DNA of 36,703 bases from HGM04593 sp045661225. Its GTDB lineage: Bacteria > Bacteroidota > Bacteroidia > Bacteroidales > Bacteroidaceae. Every line of letters begins with the position of its first letter. Within the stretch, counting starts at the first letter, position 1. The stretch spans positions 1-36,703 of the forward strand of contig JAZRFF010000007.1 of NCBI GenBank assembly GCA_045661225.1. The letters run 5' to 3'. Positions 17,426-26,497 of the stretch are shown piece after piece. The notes below the pieces were generated by a model, which was not told where the DNA came from, did not search any database, and was given only the letters and a program-made list of their open reading frames with translations. Both the position numbers and the translations under genes were made by a program.

Positions 17426-18307
17426 TTATTTAAAATCCTTCACAATCTTCAGCAAATACTGCCCATACTGATTTTTAATCATCGGTTGCGCCAACTGTTT
17501 CATTTTGTCAGCATCAATCCACCCCTTGCGGTAGGCAATACCCTCGAGACAAGCAATCTTCAATCCCTGACGTTTTTCAATAACCTCGACAAAGATAGAA
17601 GCCTCGGCAAGCGAGTCGTGCGTACCGGTATCGAGCCACGCAAATCCGCGTTCAAGAGTCTGCACTTTCAGTTCACCGTCCGACAGGAACTGCTGGTTCA
17701 CCGTAGTAATCTCAAGTTCACCACGCGCCGACGGTTTTATACCCTTAGCAACCTCAACCACCTTGTTCGGGTAGAAGTAAAGTCCCACTACAGCATAATT
17801 CGATTTTGGACGTTCAGGTTTCTCCTCGATAGAGAGGCAATTTCCGTCCTTGTCAAATTCCGCAACACCATAGCGTTCAGGGTCATCGACCCAATATCCA
17901 AATACAGTAGCCTTATTATCCTCTTCAGCAGCACGCACAGCCTCCTTCAGCATTGCCGAAAAGCCTGTACCGTGAAAAATATTATCACCAAGAACAAGAC
18001 AAGCCGAATCATTACCTATAAACTTTTCTCCAATGATAAACGCTTGTGCTAAACCGTCCGGCGAAGGTTGTTCGGCATACTCAAACACAACACCATAATC
18101 ACTGCCGTCCCCCAGAAGTCGCTTGAAGCCCGGCAAATCCTGCGGTGTTGAAATTATAAGAATCTCCCTAATTCCGGCAAGCATCAACACCGATATCGGA
18201 TAATAAATCATCGGTTTGTCATAAATTGGCAACAACTGCTTGCTCACACCCTTAGTAATTGGATAAAGTCGAGTTCCAGACCCTCCGGCAAGTACAATAC
18301 CTTTCAT
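17426..18307 (-). CDS. rmlA: glucose-1-phosphate thymidylyltransferase
   Basis: RmlA couples dTTP with glucose 1-phosphate, the committed and feedback-regulated step to dTDP-L-rhamnose. The 293-residue sequence begins with the nucleotide-binding signature GGSGTRLYPITKGVSKQLLP and contains LGDNIFHG with the metal-binding Asp. It opens the rml genes but begins only 21 bases after the stop of the upstream FtsX-type permease, with no visible terminator or promoter between them, so the rhamnose genes may be co-transcribed with the ABC/DUF4836 genes. Rhamnose is a common constituent of O-antigen and capsule. Confidence 0.97.
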   Translation of the reverse strand: MKGIVLAGGSGTRLYPITKGVSKQLLPIYDKPMIYYPISVLMLAGIREILIISTPQDLPGFKRLLGDGSDYGVVFEYAEQPSPDGLAQAFIIGEKFIGNDSACLVLGDNIFHGTGFSAMLKEAVRAAEEDNKATVFGYWVDDPERYGVAEFDKDGNCLSIEEKPERPKSNYAVVGLYFYPNKVVEVAKGIKPSARGELEITTVNQQFLSDGELKVQTLERGFAWLDTGTHDSLAEASIFVEVIEKRQGLKIACLEGIAYRKGWIDADKMKQLAQPMIKNQYGQYLLKIVKDFK

Positions 18308-18328
18308 ATTTTATATACTTTTACATTA

Positions 18329-19549
18329 TTATTTACATAGTTTCCTCACTTGTACAAAAATCACAATACAGTGCAATGTAACAAAGAGCAGTGCCAACAA
18401 CAAAGCCACCAGCCATATACCCCACAACGACGCCGACACAAACCCTGGAGAAGCATCGGCCATCAGTTCAGCAAACAAAGGATATATAAACGTAGCAGCA
18501 ACAGCAGCCACCACCCACACAAGAACATCAGCCCCAAGCGACAGCAACTGGTATATCGCAGCAATTCTTTTTGCCGGATAACCCATTGAAAAGAGGTTTA
18601 TAATCTTCTCCTTATTCTTCTCTATTAAAAGCATAATACTAACCACAAGCATAAAGAACGCCACTATGGAGAATGTAAAACCTATTCCAATAACAACGAA
18701 CAACAGACCGTATATAAAATTCTGCAACCGGACGTGCGAAGAATCGCCCTCTATAACGTATCCCTGCTCATCGATATACTGCAACAAAGAGTCGTCGCTC
18801 TTGCTGGCATCAGTAGCTATAATAAGCCTTGCCGATGGCATTTTTTCATCAGCAGCAAAATTATCGTTAGCCTCATTTATAAAGTTCCACGGAACAAGTA
18901 TAGTATTTATATTAGTCGTCAGTCCACAGAGTTTGGCGTTATAATATCTATAACCGCTCTTTGTCCTGACACGCAATTTCATTGGAAATTTCGACAACAA
19001 TTTGTCGCTCAGCAAAGGCAGCCCCTTAGAGGCTGCAAAGCCATAGTTATATAAATTAAGATAATTGCGAGGCAACAGCATCGGGATAGTATCATCATCA
19101 ATGCCTGCGCTCCACTGCGAGAGGTCCAGACCGATAGTCTCAAACTCACGCTCCACAAATTCATCGGGCACAGCATCTAGGAACAAGTCTGTTCCCACTC
19201 TGTGCCCTTCGGCGATATTCAACTGAGCATAAACCTCGAATCTCGAAGTTCTAAACTCACCCACAGAAGCAACCGACGCCAATGCGTCAAGTTCTTCAAT
19301 CTCCTTTTTCGAGAAAGCCTGCCGTCCGCCCAGAGCGCTTGCCGCTGTCGAGAATACCGATACAGGCTTGGTAATTACAATACAACTCGATGACATAAGT
19401 TTATTCTCCTTCTCGGACAGAGTTCTGAAATCGACATAAGCCTGCACACCGAACAGTACAATAACTCCTCCAATGAGATTCACAAGGAGAAAGCCCGACA
19501 ATTGCATAAGGCTTACATTCTGCCTAAGAAGTTTAAACAACAAACTCAT
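18329..19549 (-). CDS. FtsX/MacB-like ABC transporter permease
   Basis: This is a 406-residue inner-membrane protein with the FtsX-like layout: one N-terminal membrane segment (about 17-38), a large extracytoplasmic domain (about 40-275) and three more segments near 280-310, 335-360 and 378-400, with the short cytoplasmic LIEKNKEKIINLFSMGYP that usually contacts the ATPase. Family members act in mechanotransmission, lipoprotein release (LolC/E) or cell-wall hydrolase control (FtsX), not classical transport. Its ATPase is encoded 12 bases upstream. The DUF4836 context is unlike the Lol or FtsE/X loci, so the role is unknown. Confidence 0.83.
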   Translation of the reverse strand: MSLLFKLLRQNVSLMQLSGFLLVNLIGGVIVLFGVQAYVDFRTLSEKENKLMSSSCIVITKPVSVFSTAASALGGRQAFSKKEIEELDALASVASVGEFRTSRFEVYAQLNIAEGHRVGTDLFLDAVPDEFVEREFETIGLDLSQWSAGIDDDTIPMLLPRNYLNLYNYGFAASKGLPLLSDKLLSKFPMKLRVRTKSGYRYYNAKLCGLTTNINTILVPWNFINEANDNFAADEKMPSARLIIATDASKSDDSLLQYIDEQGYVIEGDSSHVRLQNFIYGLLFVVIGIGFTFSIVAFFMLVVSIMLLIEKNKEKIINLFSMGYPAKRIAAIYQLLSLGADVLVWVVAAVAATFIYPLFAELMADASPGFVSASLWGIWLVALLLALLFVTLHCIVIFVQVRKLCK

Positions 19550-19561
19550 AAAATAGTTGCA

Positions 19562-20221
19562 TTATAGTTTCAACACATTATCATAATCATAAGGCAAGCG
19601 GTAACCAATAGATGTTACAATTACCCCCACACCATCTTTTTGTTGACGCTCTTTCAGCATCTGCGCCATTGTCAAAGCGTTCACTTCGTCAATATGACTC
19701 ACCGGTTCATCAAGAAAAATAAAGTCAGCAGGCTGGCACAGCGCACGCACAAAAGCCACTCGTTGTTGCTGCCCCAGAGAAAGCTGTCCACAAGGAGAGT
19801 CCAAACGGCCGGCAAGCCCGACTCTTTCAAGCATTTCACGAACCTCTTTCTCATTGGCATATTCTGTAAGTCTACTTTTCAAGAGCACATTTTCCACAGC
19901 CGTAAGTTCCGGAAAAAGCCTATGCTCCTGAAACATCATCGAGAGCGAACGCTGGCGCACCTTAACAAAATCACATTCACGTATGCTTGACACATTGCCA
20001 TTATTATAGCAAAACTCAATGTCCCCTATAAAATCCTTGCGCAAACCATAAAGGAAGGCACACAAAGAACTTTTCCCCCTTCCCGAACCGGCCTCGACAA
20101 GATAAGAAGCACCTTTGTGGAACTGCACCTCACAGCACCACACTTCCGATGCGGCACCGGCAGGCGGCATCTCCACAAAAGCCTTCAGGTTAACATTTCT
20201 CAAACAAATACGTTCAATCAT
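19562..20221 (-). CDS. ABC transporter ATP-binding protein (LolD/FtsE-like)
   Basis: This is the ATPase partner of the downstream FtsX-like permease. The 219-residue protein has Walker A GSGRGKSS (45-52), Q-loop Gln98 in MFQEHRLFPEL, signature LSLGQ (147-151) and Walker B FIFLDEP with Asp171/Glu172. The switch (H-loop) histidine expected after the last beta strand is missing: VIVTSIGYR has Ser204 where a VTHD-like motif is usual. Walker B Glu172 is present, so activity is not excluded, but the site is unusual. ATG 20221 is used in place of a TTG two codons upstream. It begins 20 bases after the DUF4836 stop. Confidence 0.85.
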   Translation of the reverse strand: MIERICLRNVNLKAFVEMPPAGAASEVWCCEVQFHKGASYLVEAGSGRGKSSLCAFLYGLRKDFIGDIEFCYNNGNVSSIRECDFVKVRQRSLSMMFQEHRLFPELTAVENVLLKSRLTEYANEKEVREMLERVGLAGRLDSPCGQLSLGQQQRVAFVRALCQPADFIFLDEPVSHIDEVNALTMAQMLKERQQKDGVGVIVTSIGYRLPYDYDNVLKL

Positions 20222-20241
20222 AGCCAAAAACTCCTCGTCAA

Positions 20242-21741
20242 TTATTTCAACAGCGCCAAAGTTGTATACATTTCAATAACCTTGTACACTAACGACTTCA
20301 GAGCATTATCATTTTTATTGCAGAAGTTAATCTCAAATTCACCCTCTACAGGAGAGATGAGAGAAGATGTCACAGACTCAAAAATATCCATATTTTTAAT
20401 AGCCTCAAGCACCATTCTGTCCTCATATTCAAGAACATCAATAGCCTCAATCTCATTTATCAAAGCCTTTACATCAACAATAAGATTTGCATCTTTCTGC
20501 GAAGCAATAACCTCATTATCAAGAGCCGAAACAGAAGTGTTGCCGTTGACATTGTTCTTATTCAACGATTCTGGAATAAACATCAGTGCACCCTCCTTGT
20601 AGAGCAAACAAAAATCAAGGTCATCAATAAAATAAGCCCTTTCATCAACCTTTTTCAATACAAGGTAATTCTCGCACAACGCTACAAGTTTATCAAATGC
20701 CGCCTCATCAACATCGGCGACAAGCATAAAAGGTGCTCCACCCGACTGCGTCATTTGTTCATAATGCAGCAGTGCGAATGTATATTCCGTTGACAAAGCA
20801 TCAATAAACTCCTTCTCAATACCATACAACTGCAAAAGTGCATCAACATTAAAAAACGCCGACACCCTATCCAATACAGGCTCAAGATTAAAAGCAAAGT
20901 TCGCCACCGCCCACGAATCACGAGGCACCCTGTCAAGATGCTTGTTCAAAGACTCTTTGGCCACACTCTCCAATGCTTCAAGCAGAACAGAATCAACCTC
21001 CTGAGTTGTTCTTACAACAAAACGTCCCTTTTCAAAGTTCGCAGTAAGTTTTGCAGTCGTCAAGTAATCAACAACTCCTTTATACTCCTTTTCTACATAA
21101 GGTTTAATAGCAACGGCATCAACAAGAAACACAAAATCCTCGTTGCTGTTCCAGAAACTATCGAACTTATTTTCATTGACAGCCTTTGCCGATTCAGTAT
21201 CAAGAATAAACTCAAGAGCTCCCTTGTCGCCATAGTTGTTCGATACAAAAAGAAGTTTCTCATCATCAAATGCAACCTCGACTTTCTCGCCAAGAGCATC
21301 AACCACATAATATACCCCATTCTCCTTTTCAAGATCCATTCCCTGCTCCTTCAACAAAAGGTCAAGATTGTCAGCAAGTTTACCGGCGTCCGAAACAGCA
21401 GCCACAACTAACACTATGGGAGTAGTTGAATCACTTACGGCAACCACAACAGGCTCTGTCAGGTCTATACCACAGTTCGAAGGATTCTCAACCACACGGT
21501 TCAAGAGTTCCTTTGCATCATCGTCGAGCGTCTCCTCAAAAAATGCGATAGCACCTTTCACTTCAGGATTCTCTAAAACTTCCGACTTCTTGAGAAGTGC
21601 ACCCACGTTAACCTTTGCAAGCACAAAAGCATCATTAGGAATCACGCTAAGATAACCCGACTTTCCCCTGAAAAGAAAGAATACCGCAGCCACCGCAACG
21701 ACAACAAGAAGAGCTACAATAACTATGCTTTTCTTTTTCAT
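20242..21741 (-). CDS. DUF4836 family membrane-anchored protein
   Basis: The function is unknown. The 499-residue protein has an N-terminal hydrophobic segment (about residues 5-25, IVIVALLVVVAVAAVFFLF) without a lipobox, so it is probably anchored in the inner membrane with the remainder outside the cytoplasm. The opening YLSVIPNDAFVLAKVNVGAL (32-51) is typical of DUF4836, a Bacteroidota family. The body is acidic and rich in Val, Asp, Glu and Leu. The ATG at 21741 is chosen over the GTG two codons upstream. It heads a close-packed unit with the ABC ATPase and FtsX-like permease, suggesting one extracytoplasmic complex, though this is inference from order and spacing. Only 58 bases separate it from the GH2 gene upstream, and a terminator fills that gap. 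Confidence 0.82.
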   Translation of the reverse strand: MKKKSIVIVALLVVVAVAAVFFLFRGKSGYLSVIPNDAFVLAKVNVGALLKKSEVLENPEVKGAIAFFEETLDDDAKELLNRVVENPSNCGIDLTEPVVVAVSDSTTPIVLVVAAVSDAGKLADNLDLLLKEQGMDLEKENGVYYVVDALGEKVEVAFDDEKLLFVSNNYGDKGALEFILDTESAKAVNENKFDSFWNSNEDFVFLVDAVAIKPYVEKEYKGVVDYLTTAKLTANFEKGRFVVRTTQEVDSVLLEALESVAKESLNKHLDRVPRDSWAVANFAFNLEPVLDRVSAFFNVDALLQLYGIEKEFIDALSTEYTFALLHYEQMTQSGGAPFMLVADVDEAAFDKLVALCENYLVLKKVDERAYFIDDLDFCLLYKEGALMFIPESLNKNNVNGNTSVSALDNEVIASQKDANLIVDVKALINEIEAIDVLEYEDRMVLEAIKNMDIFESVTSSLISPVEGEFEINFCNKNDNALKSLVYKVIEMYTTLALLK

Positions 21742-21760
21742 AATCACCAATTTATATCAA

Positions 21761-21794
21761 TTCTCCGTGAAGGCCCGCGAGCCTTCACGGAGAA
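21761..21794 (-). terminator. terminator after the beta-galactosidase gene
   Basis: Perfect 14-base arms TTCTCCGTGAAGGC (21761-21774) and GCCTTCACGGAGAA (21781-21794) enclose a six-base loop. It begins five bases after the GH2 stop and lies just upstream of the DUF4836 start. The T run after it on the minus strand is weak (TTGATAT). Confidence 0.75.
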
Positions 21795-21799
21795 TATAA

Positions 21800-24700
21800 T
21801 TACTCCTTGATAAGTTCAAATTCGGCACCAGAGCCAAAGTCCTGACCATTCTGCGAACTTGTTGCCGTAAAGCGTACAAAGCGAGCCTTTACAGGGGCTT
21901 CGAACAACACAGTCTGCTTGTCAGCCTTAGCAGGGAACTCACCCTCGGCAACGGGATCGCTCCAAACCTTGCCGTCCATACTTACCTGCAGCTTATACCC
22001 CTTCACATTACCGTTGTTACTACCGTCCTGACGAGGCATATACTTAAATCCCTTGATTGTAACCTCCTCGTTAGCATCAAAGTCAATATAGTGAGGATAG
22101 ATAGCAACAGTAACCGAGTACATTGTGTGCCATATAGTCGATGGGTCGCCATCAAGCATCTTCTCGGCACCGTTTCCGGCCTCCTGGCTTGAACAGAACG
22201 CCACAGTAATGGGAATAGATGTTATTTCATCATATTTATATGTGGCAGCCAATGCCGGAGTAGCTTTCTCCCACACTGTAATTTCACCACCCTTGCTCAT
22301 ATTCACAGGCTCAGTATATTTAATCTTCTTACCCTTATTATTTACACGGTAGTAAATCTCGGCACCCTCTTTAGCACACTCCATTGTAATAACTCCACGC
22401 ATATCACGCTTCAACACTACAGGAATTGCACCCGCAGGAGCAACATTCGCAAGTTCCTCGAAATTATCACCGTTCATTACCGGACGCATAATAAAGCCAA
22501 CGGTATTCTCGCCCGATTTTACGAGGTCCGGTTCAAGAGGAGCACCCTGACCGCAACTGAAACCTCCAAGACCATTCACCTTACCATCAAGATGCAACCA
22601 CGAACCCGAAGATGCAGGCAACTGATAAGGGTGAGCAGCCTCTGTAAGCTCAACGTCGTTCCAAGGCAGAACCGAAGTCGACAACGCACCTGTAGAAACG
22701 AAGATAGCACCATTTCCATCATTGTCTGTCAGAGCAGCCCAACGAACCTCTTCACGGTTAGCCATATCCTGTGGCTTGGGGAAGTGTACAAACTGTCCTT
22801 CCACAGTCGAAGCATACTGTTGTACAAACGCACCTGTACAACGGTCATTGTAGTTATTCCAAGGACCGCGACCATAATAAGTGTAGTTCTTAAGCTCTGT
22901 AGGCAACTGCAACAAATAACCAATGCGTGCAAGTGCAACAGTTGCATCGCTACCGGTCACAGCACTGTTAAGTTCAACCGAACCATCGGGATAGATAGTC
23001 CATATTCTATTAGAAATAAAGTGGAACTCATTCTCGCCCATCTCACGCTTCTCGCTCTGCAAGCTGAAGCTATTATCATCATTTTTCACACGACGTCCGG
23101 GGTGCTTAGCTTGTGAACGTACAATATACTGCAACACAATTGTACCGTCGCTATTCTTCTTCGACACGAATGAAGTAACCTCGTCCTCAAGATTATACAG
23201 ACCAAGCGCAAACCAACGATTCCAAGCCCATACGTCATTATCGACAGGTGCACGATAAGCACTTAAAGTCATAGAGTTTCCTTCCTCGAACACCGTTGTT
23301 CCGTTATAAACAGCGCTCTTCAGTACACCCTTTGCATTGTCAAAAGCAAGAGCAAATCCATCACCGGTAATCTTGACACAGTTGTTTTTCTTGTCCTGAG
23401 TCATTTTCACCTTAGCCTTGTTGTTTGCAACATCAACAAGAAGCGCAGCTTTTGCAGCGTCTTTCAGCAACATCTGCTCTTCCATCTGCACATAACCGCT
23501 CTGTGCCCAAGGCACATCATTCTTATGCACAAGCTGAAGCTTTACAAAATACTCCTTATCGGCAGCAAAGTCCGTTGTATTGAAATTCAGTTTAAATCTC
23601 TCGGCCGAACGTGGAGCGATATTCATATTACGTTCTGTGTACGACTCAATCTCACGGCCATTCTCCCACAAAGAGAATACAGCATCGAACTCATTCAGAT
23701 TATTGAAATAACGTTTGTTGAACACCTCAATCTCGCCATTATCAAGCAGTTTGATACCCACATTCTGATACACCTTCTTCACCTCGAAATACTGAGGCTT
23801 TGGAGAGTGATCGGGGAACATAACACCGTTCATACAGAAAGTATGGTCGTTAGGACGGTCGCCGAAGTCGCCGCCATAACCCATATATTTATCACCGGTC
23901 TTTGGGTCGTAGTTCCAGAAAGCCTGGTCAGTCCAGTCCCAAATAGCACCGCCTATAAAGAAGTTTGTACTCTCCATAGCCTCCCAGTAGTCAATGAGAT
24001 TACCGCCGGCGTTACCCATACAGTGAGCATACTCCGAAATATGGAACGGATAGACAATATTCATTTTACCCTTCACAGCCTCGCGTGTCCAACCGATAGA
24101 AGGATACTGGTTCGAACCCATATCCACAATATTGTTGTTACGCTCATACTGCACCGGACGCGAAGCATCAAAAGCTTTCAGAGTCTTATAAGCCTTAACA
24201 AAATTATCACCGGGACCGGCCTCGTTTCCAAGCGACCATATGCAGACTGCCGGGCTGTTGATTGTAGCGTGCGCCATCTCCATTACACGTGCAATATGTG
24301 CATCGGTAAATTCGGGAACGTGCGAGAGCGACTCCTTGTCATAATAATACTCGTGACTTTCGATATTAGCCTCGTCCTCAAGGTATATACCATACTTATC
24401 GCACAGATAGTACCAATAAGGAGCATCGGGATAGTGAGCATTACGCACGTGGTTAATGTTGCCCTGCAACATCAGCTTAACCTCTTTTTCCATCTGCTCG
24501 CGAGTAACCGCGTGACCGCGCTCAAGACTATTTTCGTGACGGTTCACACCCTTCATTTTAATAGGCTTGCCGTTAAGATAGTAATAACGTCCTGCAAGAC
24601 CAAACTCATCGTCCTCGGCCTTTGTATCACGAATTTCAACCTCGCGGAATCCCATATATGCCGAAGCAAGCTCTACCACACGGCCGTTCTTGTCGATAAG

Positions 24701-25852
24701 GCTGACCAGCAATGTATAACGGTTAGGCTCCTCAGCGCTCCACTTTGCCGGAGCAGCCACAGGCAGCTCTATCTTCAATGTTTCAGTATTTCCGGCACGC
24801 AAATCCTTTAACATTGCCGATGTCCACGCTCCGTCCACAATAACATTCTCGTCGCTATAAAGAGCATTTTTGTATAGTTGAACATCGACACGGTATCCCT
24901 TTGCAATTTTCTTTGTAAGGTTACGCACATCAACCTCAATGTTAGCAACAGCATTCACATACTGCTCGTCAAGGTCGGTACGCACTCTAACGTCACGCAG
25001 CTCAAGAGGGTTGGTAGCCGTAAGCGACACAGTGCGGAAGATACCCGGCAGACGGAACATATCCTGCGCCTCAAGGAACGAAGCATCACTATTGCGATAC
25101 ACCTCAACAGCAACCACATTTTCACCCTTTACAAGATATTTTGTAATATTAAAGGCTGCAAGGTTGCGCGAATTCTTCGAAAAGCCTACATACCGGCCAT
25201 TTATCCACAGATAGAAGAACGAATCTACACCATCAAAGTTAATATAGATCTCACGTCCGTCCCAATATTCAGGAATTGTAAATGTACGACGATACGAACC
25301 AACCTCGTTGCGGTATTTATAGGTAGTATGATGCTTAGCAGGTTCGCGCATAACGCCACCCTTCCAATCGCCGACAGCAACCTGATGCTTGAAGATTACC
25401 GGCTGGTTCACATAGATGGGAGTACCATACTTTTGCGAGCCGTCACTCTGCAGACCATAAACATTCCAGTTCATAGGAACCTGAACCTCGTCCCAAGCCG
25501 ACACATCAAATTCCGTCTTGAAAAAGTCAACCGGACGTTCCCAGGGATTCGCAACCCAATTAAATCTCCAAGTACCATCAAGAGAAAGATAATACACTGA
25601 ATTTTCAGGAAGCACTTTACGAGCATTCTCCACATTGTCAAATGTAAAGAACCACGCCTTGGGTTGCTCTTTGTTCAAAGACAACTCCGTCGGAGACTCC
25701 CACTCAACAAGCCCGGCCTGTTGCCCCTTCACATAGGAATAGCCACGTGGTGCTTCAACGTCACCGTAAGCAAAACCTTTAAGATTCTGCGCGTTACCGA
25801 CATTACTCAGTCCGAACGCCAGCAGAATCGCCATTACAAATTGTTTTTTCAT
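21800..25852 (-). CDS. secreted GH2 beta-galactosidase with C-terminal discoidin-like module
   Basis: The enzyme should hydrolyse beta-galactosides in the periplasm or at the surface. It has 1350 residues: signal peptide (1-21), sugar-binding, Ig-like and TIM-barrel domains of the LacZ type, a bgal_small_N-like region (YRAPVDNDVWAW), and a C-terminal F5/8 type C (discoidin) carbohydrate-binding module over about the last 140 residues. Catalytic residues are visible: acid/base Glu544 in WSLGNEAGP and nucleophile Glu607 in ISEYAHCMGN; the substrate-stacking Trp lies in AIWDWTDQ. LacZ is about 1020 residues, so the extra length is largely the C-terminal modules. It stands alone, without SusC/SusD neighbours, so it is not in an evident polysaccharide-utilisation locus. 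The exact substrate cannot be told from sequence. Confidence 0.93.
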   Translation of the reverse strand: MKKQFVMAILLAFGLSNVGNAQNLKGFAYGDVEAPRGYSYVKGQQAGLVEWESPTELSLNKEQPKAWFFTFDNVENARKVLPENSVYYLSLDGTWRFNWVANPWERPVDFFKTEFDVSAWDEVQVPMNWNVYGLQSDGSQKYGTPIYVNQPVIFKHQVAVGDWKGGVMREPAKHHTTYKYRNEVGSYRRTFTIPEYWDGREIYINFDGVDSFFYLWINGRYVGFSKNSRNLAAFNITKYLVKGENVVAVEVYRNSDASFLEAQDMFRLPGIFRTVSLTATNPLELRDVRVRTDLDEQYVNAVANIEVDVRNLTKKIAKGYRVDVQLYKNALYSDENVIVDGAWTSAMLKDLRAGNTETLKIELPVAAPAKWSAEEPNRYTLLVSLIDKNGRVVELASAYMGFREVEIRDTKAEDDEFGLAGRYYYLNGKPIKMKGVNRHENSLERGHAVTREQMEKEVKLMLQGNINHVRNAHYPDAPYWYYLCDKYGIYLEDEANIESHEYYYDKESLSHVPEFTDAHIARVMEMAHATINSPAVCIWSLGNEAGPGDNFVKAYKTLKAFDASRPVQYERNNNIVDMGSNQYPSIGWTREAVKGKMNIVYPFHISEYAHCMGNAGGNLIDYWEAMESTNFFIGGAIWDWTDQAFWNYDPKTGDKYMGYGGDFGDRPNDHTFCMNGVMFPDHSPKPQYFEVKKVYQNVGIKLLDNGEIEVFNKRYFNNLNEFDAVFSLWENGREIESYTERNMNIAPRSAERFKLNFNTTDFAADKEYFVKLQLVHKNDVPWAQSGYVQMEEQMLLKDAAKAALLVDVANNKAKVKMTQDKKNNCVKITGDGFALAFDNAKGVLKSAVYNGTTVFEEGNSMTLSAYRAPVDNDVWAWNRWFALGLYNLEDEVTSFVSKKNSDGTIVLQYIVRSQAKHPGRRVKNDDNSFSLQSEKREMGENEFHFISNRIWTIYPDGSVELNSAVTGSDATVALARIGYLLQLPTELKNYTYYGRGPWNNYNDRCTGAFVQQYASTVEGQFVHFPKPQDMANREEVRWAALTDNDGNGAIFVSTGALSTSVLPWNDVELTEAAHPYQLPASSGSWLHLDGKVNGLGGFSCGQGAPLEPDLVKSGENTVGFIMRPVMNGDNFEELANVAPAGAIPVVLKRDMRGVITMECAKEGAEIYYRVNNKGKKIKYTEPVNMSKGGEITVWEKATPALAATYKYDEITSIPITVAFCSSQEAGNGAEKMLDGDPSTIWHTMYSVTVAIYPHYIDFDANEEVTIKGFKYMPRQDGSNNGNVKGYKLQVSMDGKVWSDPVAEGEFPAKADKQTVLFEAPVKARFVRFTATSSQNGQDFGSGAEFELIKE

Positions 25853-26203
25853 AATTATGATTATTAAACATTAAGTTAATTAGTCTATACAGCGCAAATA
25901 ATTTTAGGAAATATTGCAAGCGCACAGCGTACGCGTGCAAAAACTTTGTAAATATAATATATATTTTTATAATAAAAGAAATTTTATCGGTCTAACTGCC
26001 ATTCTTCGACACAAATTATACAGCACAGAAAAGAAACCGCAGGAAACAAAACGCTTTTGCGCTGTCATTTTTATTTACAAAACAACATACTGCAGAAAAC
26101 AAAAGTAAAAAAAATGGAAGAGACACTCCACACCCGGCCGAAAGCACGCAAAAAAAATAACGCCCGGTCATTCATAACCAAGCGTCTTTCAATCACTTAT
26201 AAC
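25853..26203. other. intergenic region upstream of the GH2 gene
   Basis: This 350-base gene-free stretch should hold the beta-galactosidase promoter, but I could not fix one: the nearest minus-strand candidate, ATTATTTG around 25900, deviates from the consensus. Short frames here look spurious. Confidence 0.45.
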
Positions 26204-26234
26204 AAATAAAAGCCACGATTAGTGGCTTTTATTT
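26204..26234 (-). terminator. terminator of the histone H1-like gene
   Basis: The arms AAATAAAAGCCAC (26204-26216) and GTGGCTTTTATTT (26222-26234) are perfectly complementary around a five-base loop. The minus-strand arm ends in a T-rich stretch, as expected for intrinsic termination 17 bases after the stop at 26252. Confidence 0.85.
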
Positions 26235-26251
26235 ATCAAATTCAAGGCAAA

Positions 26252-26428
26252 TTACTTCTTAGAAGCCTCAACAGAAGCCTTACGGAAAGCCTTCATAGCC
26301 TTCTCAATTTCTACCGAAGCCTTACGAGCGCGTGTGCCGGCAGCCTTGTTACCCTTCTCTACGTGTGCAGTAGCATCAGCTACAAAAGCTGCGTACATCT
26401 CCTGAATGTTGTCAAAAATCTCTTTCAT
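26252..26428 (-). CDS. histone H1-like DNA-binding protein
   Basis: This 58-residue basic protein resembles the Hc1/histone H1-like family found across Bacteroidota, thought to bind and compact DNA. The sequence MKEIFDNIQEMYAAF leads into a Lys/Arg/Ala-rich helix (KGNKAAGTRARKASVEIEKA) ending in ASKK, with no cysteine or tryptophan. The ATG at 26428 is used; the frame extends further upstream only into the promoter. It has its own -7 box and a strong terminator, so it is a short monocistronic transcript, consistent with an abundant nucleoid protein. Confidence 0.9.
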   Translation of the reverse strand: MKEIFDNIQEMYAAFVADATAHVEKGNKAAGTRARKASVEIEKAMKAFRKASVEASKK

Positions 26429-26459
26429 AACTATTTCATTTATTAAGGTTAATGATGCA

Positions 26460-26467
26460 CAAAGATA
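26460..26467 (-). promoter_or_regulatory. -7 box of the histone H1-like gene
   Basis: TATCTTTG on the minus strand fits the TAnnTTTG consensus and would start transcription near 26453, about 25 bases ahead of the ATG. A possible -33 element, CTTG at 26487-26484, is closer than the usual 19 bases. Confidence 0.6.
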
Positions 26468-26497
26468 ACAAAATTTAGAATAACAAGGCATAAACAC

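Noticed and set aside
23525..24811. Long + frame (428 codons) inside the GH2 gene
   Set aside because: It is antisense to the catalytic domain, where all GH2 motifs are intact, and has no recognisable domain of its own.
21800..25852. Polysaccharide-utilisation locus
   Set aside because: No SusC/SusD-like gene, hybrid two-component system or second glycoside hydrolase is adjacent.
25921..25945. GCGTACGC-containing palindrome upstream of the GH2 gene
   Set aside because: It is short, without a T run or a recognisable regulator, and its distance from a promoter cannot be fixed.
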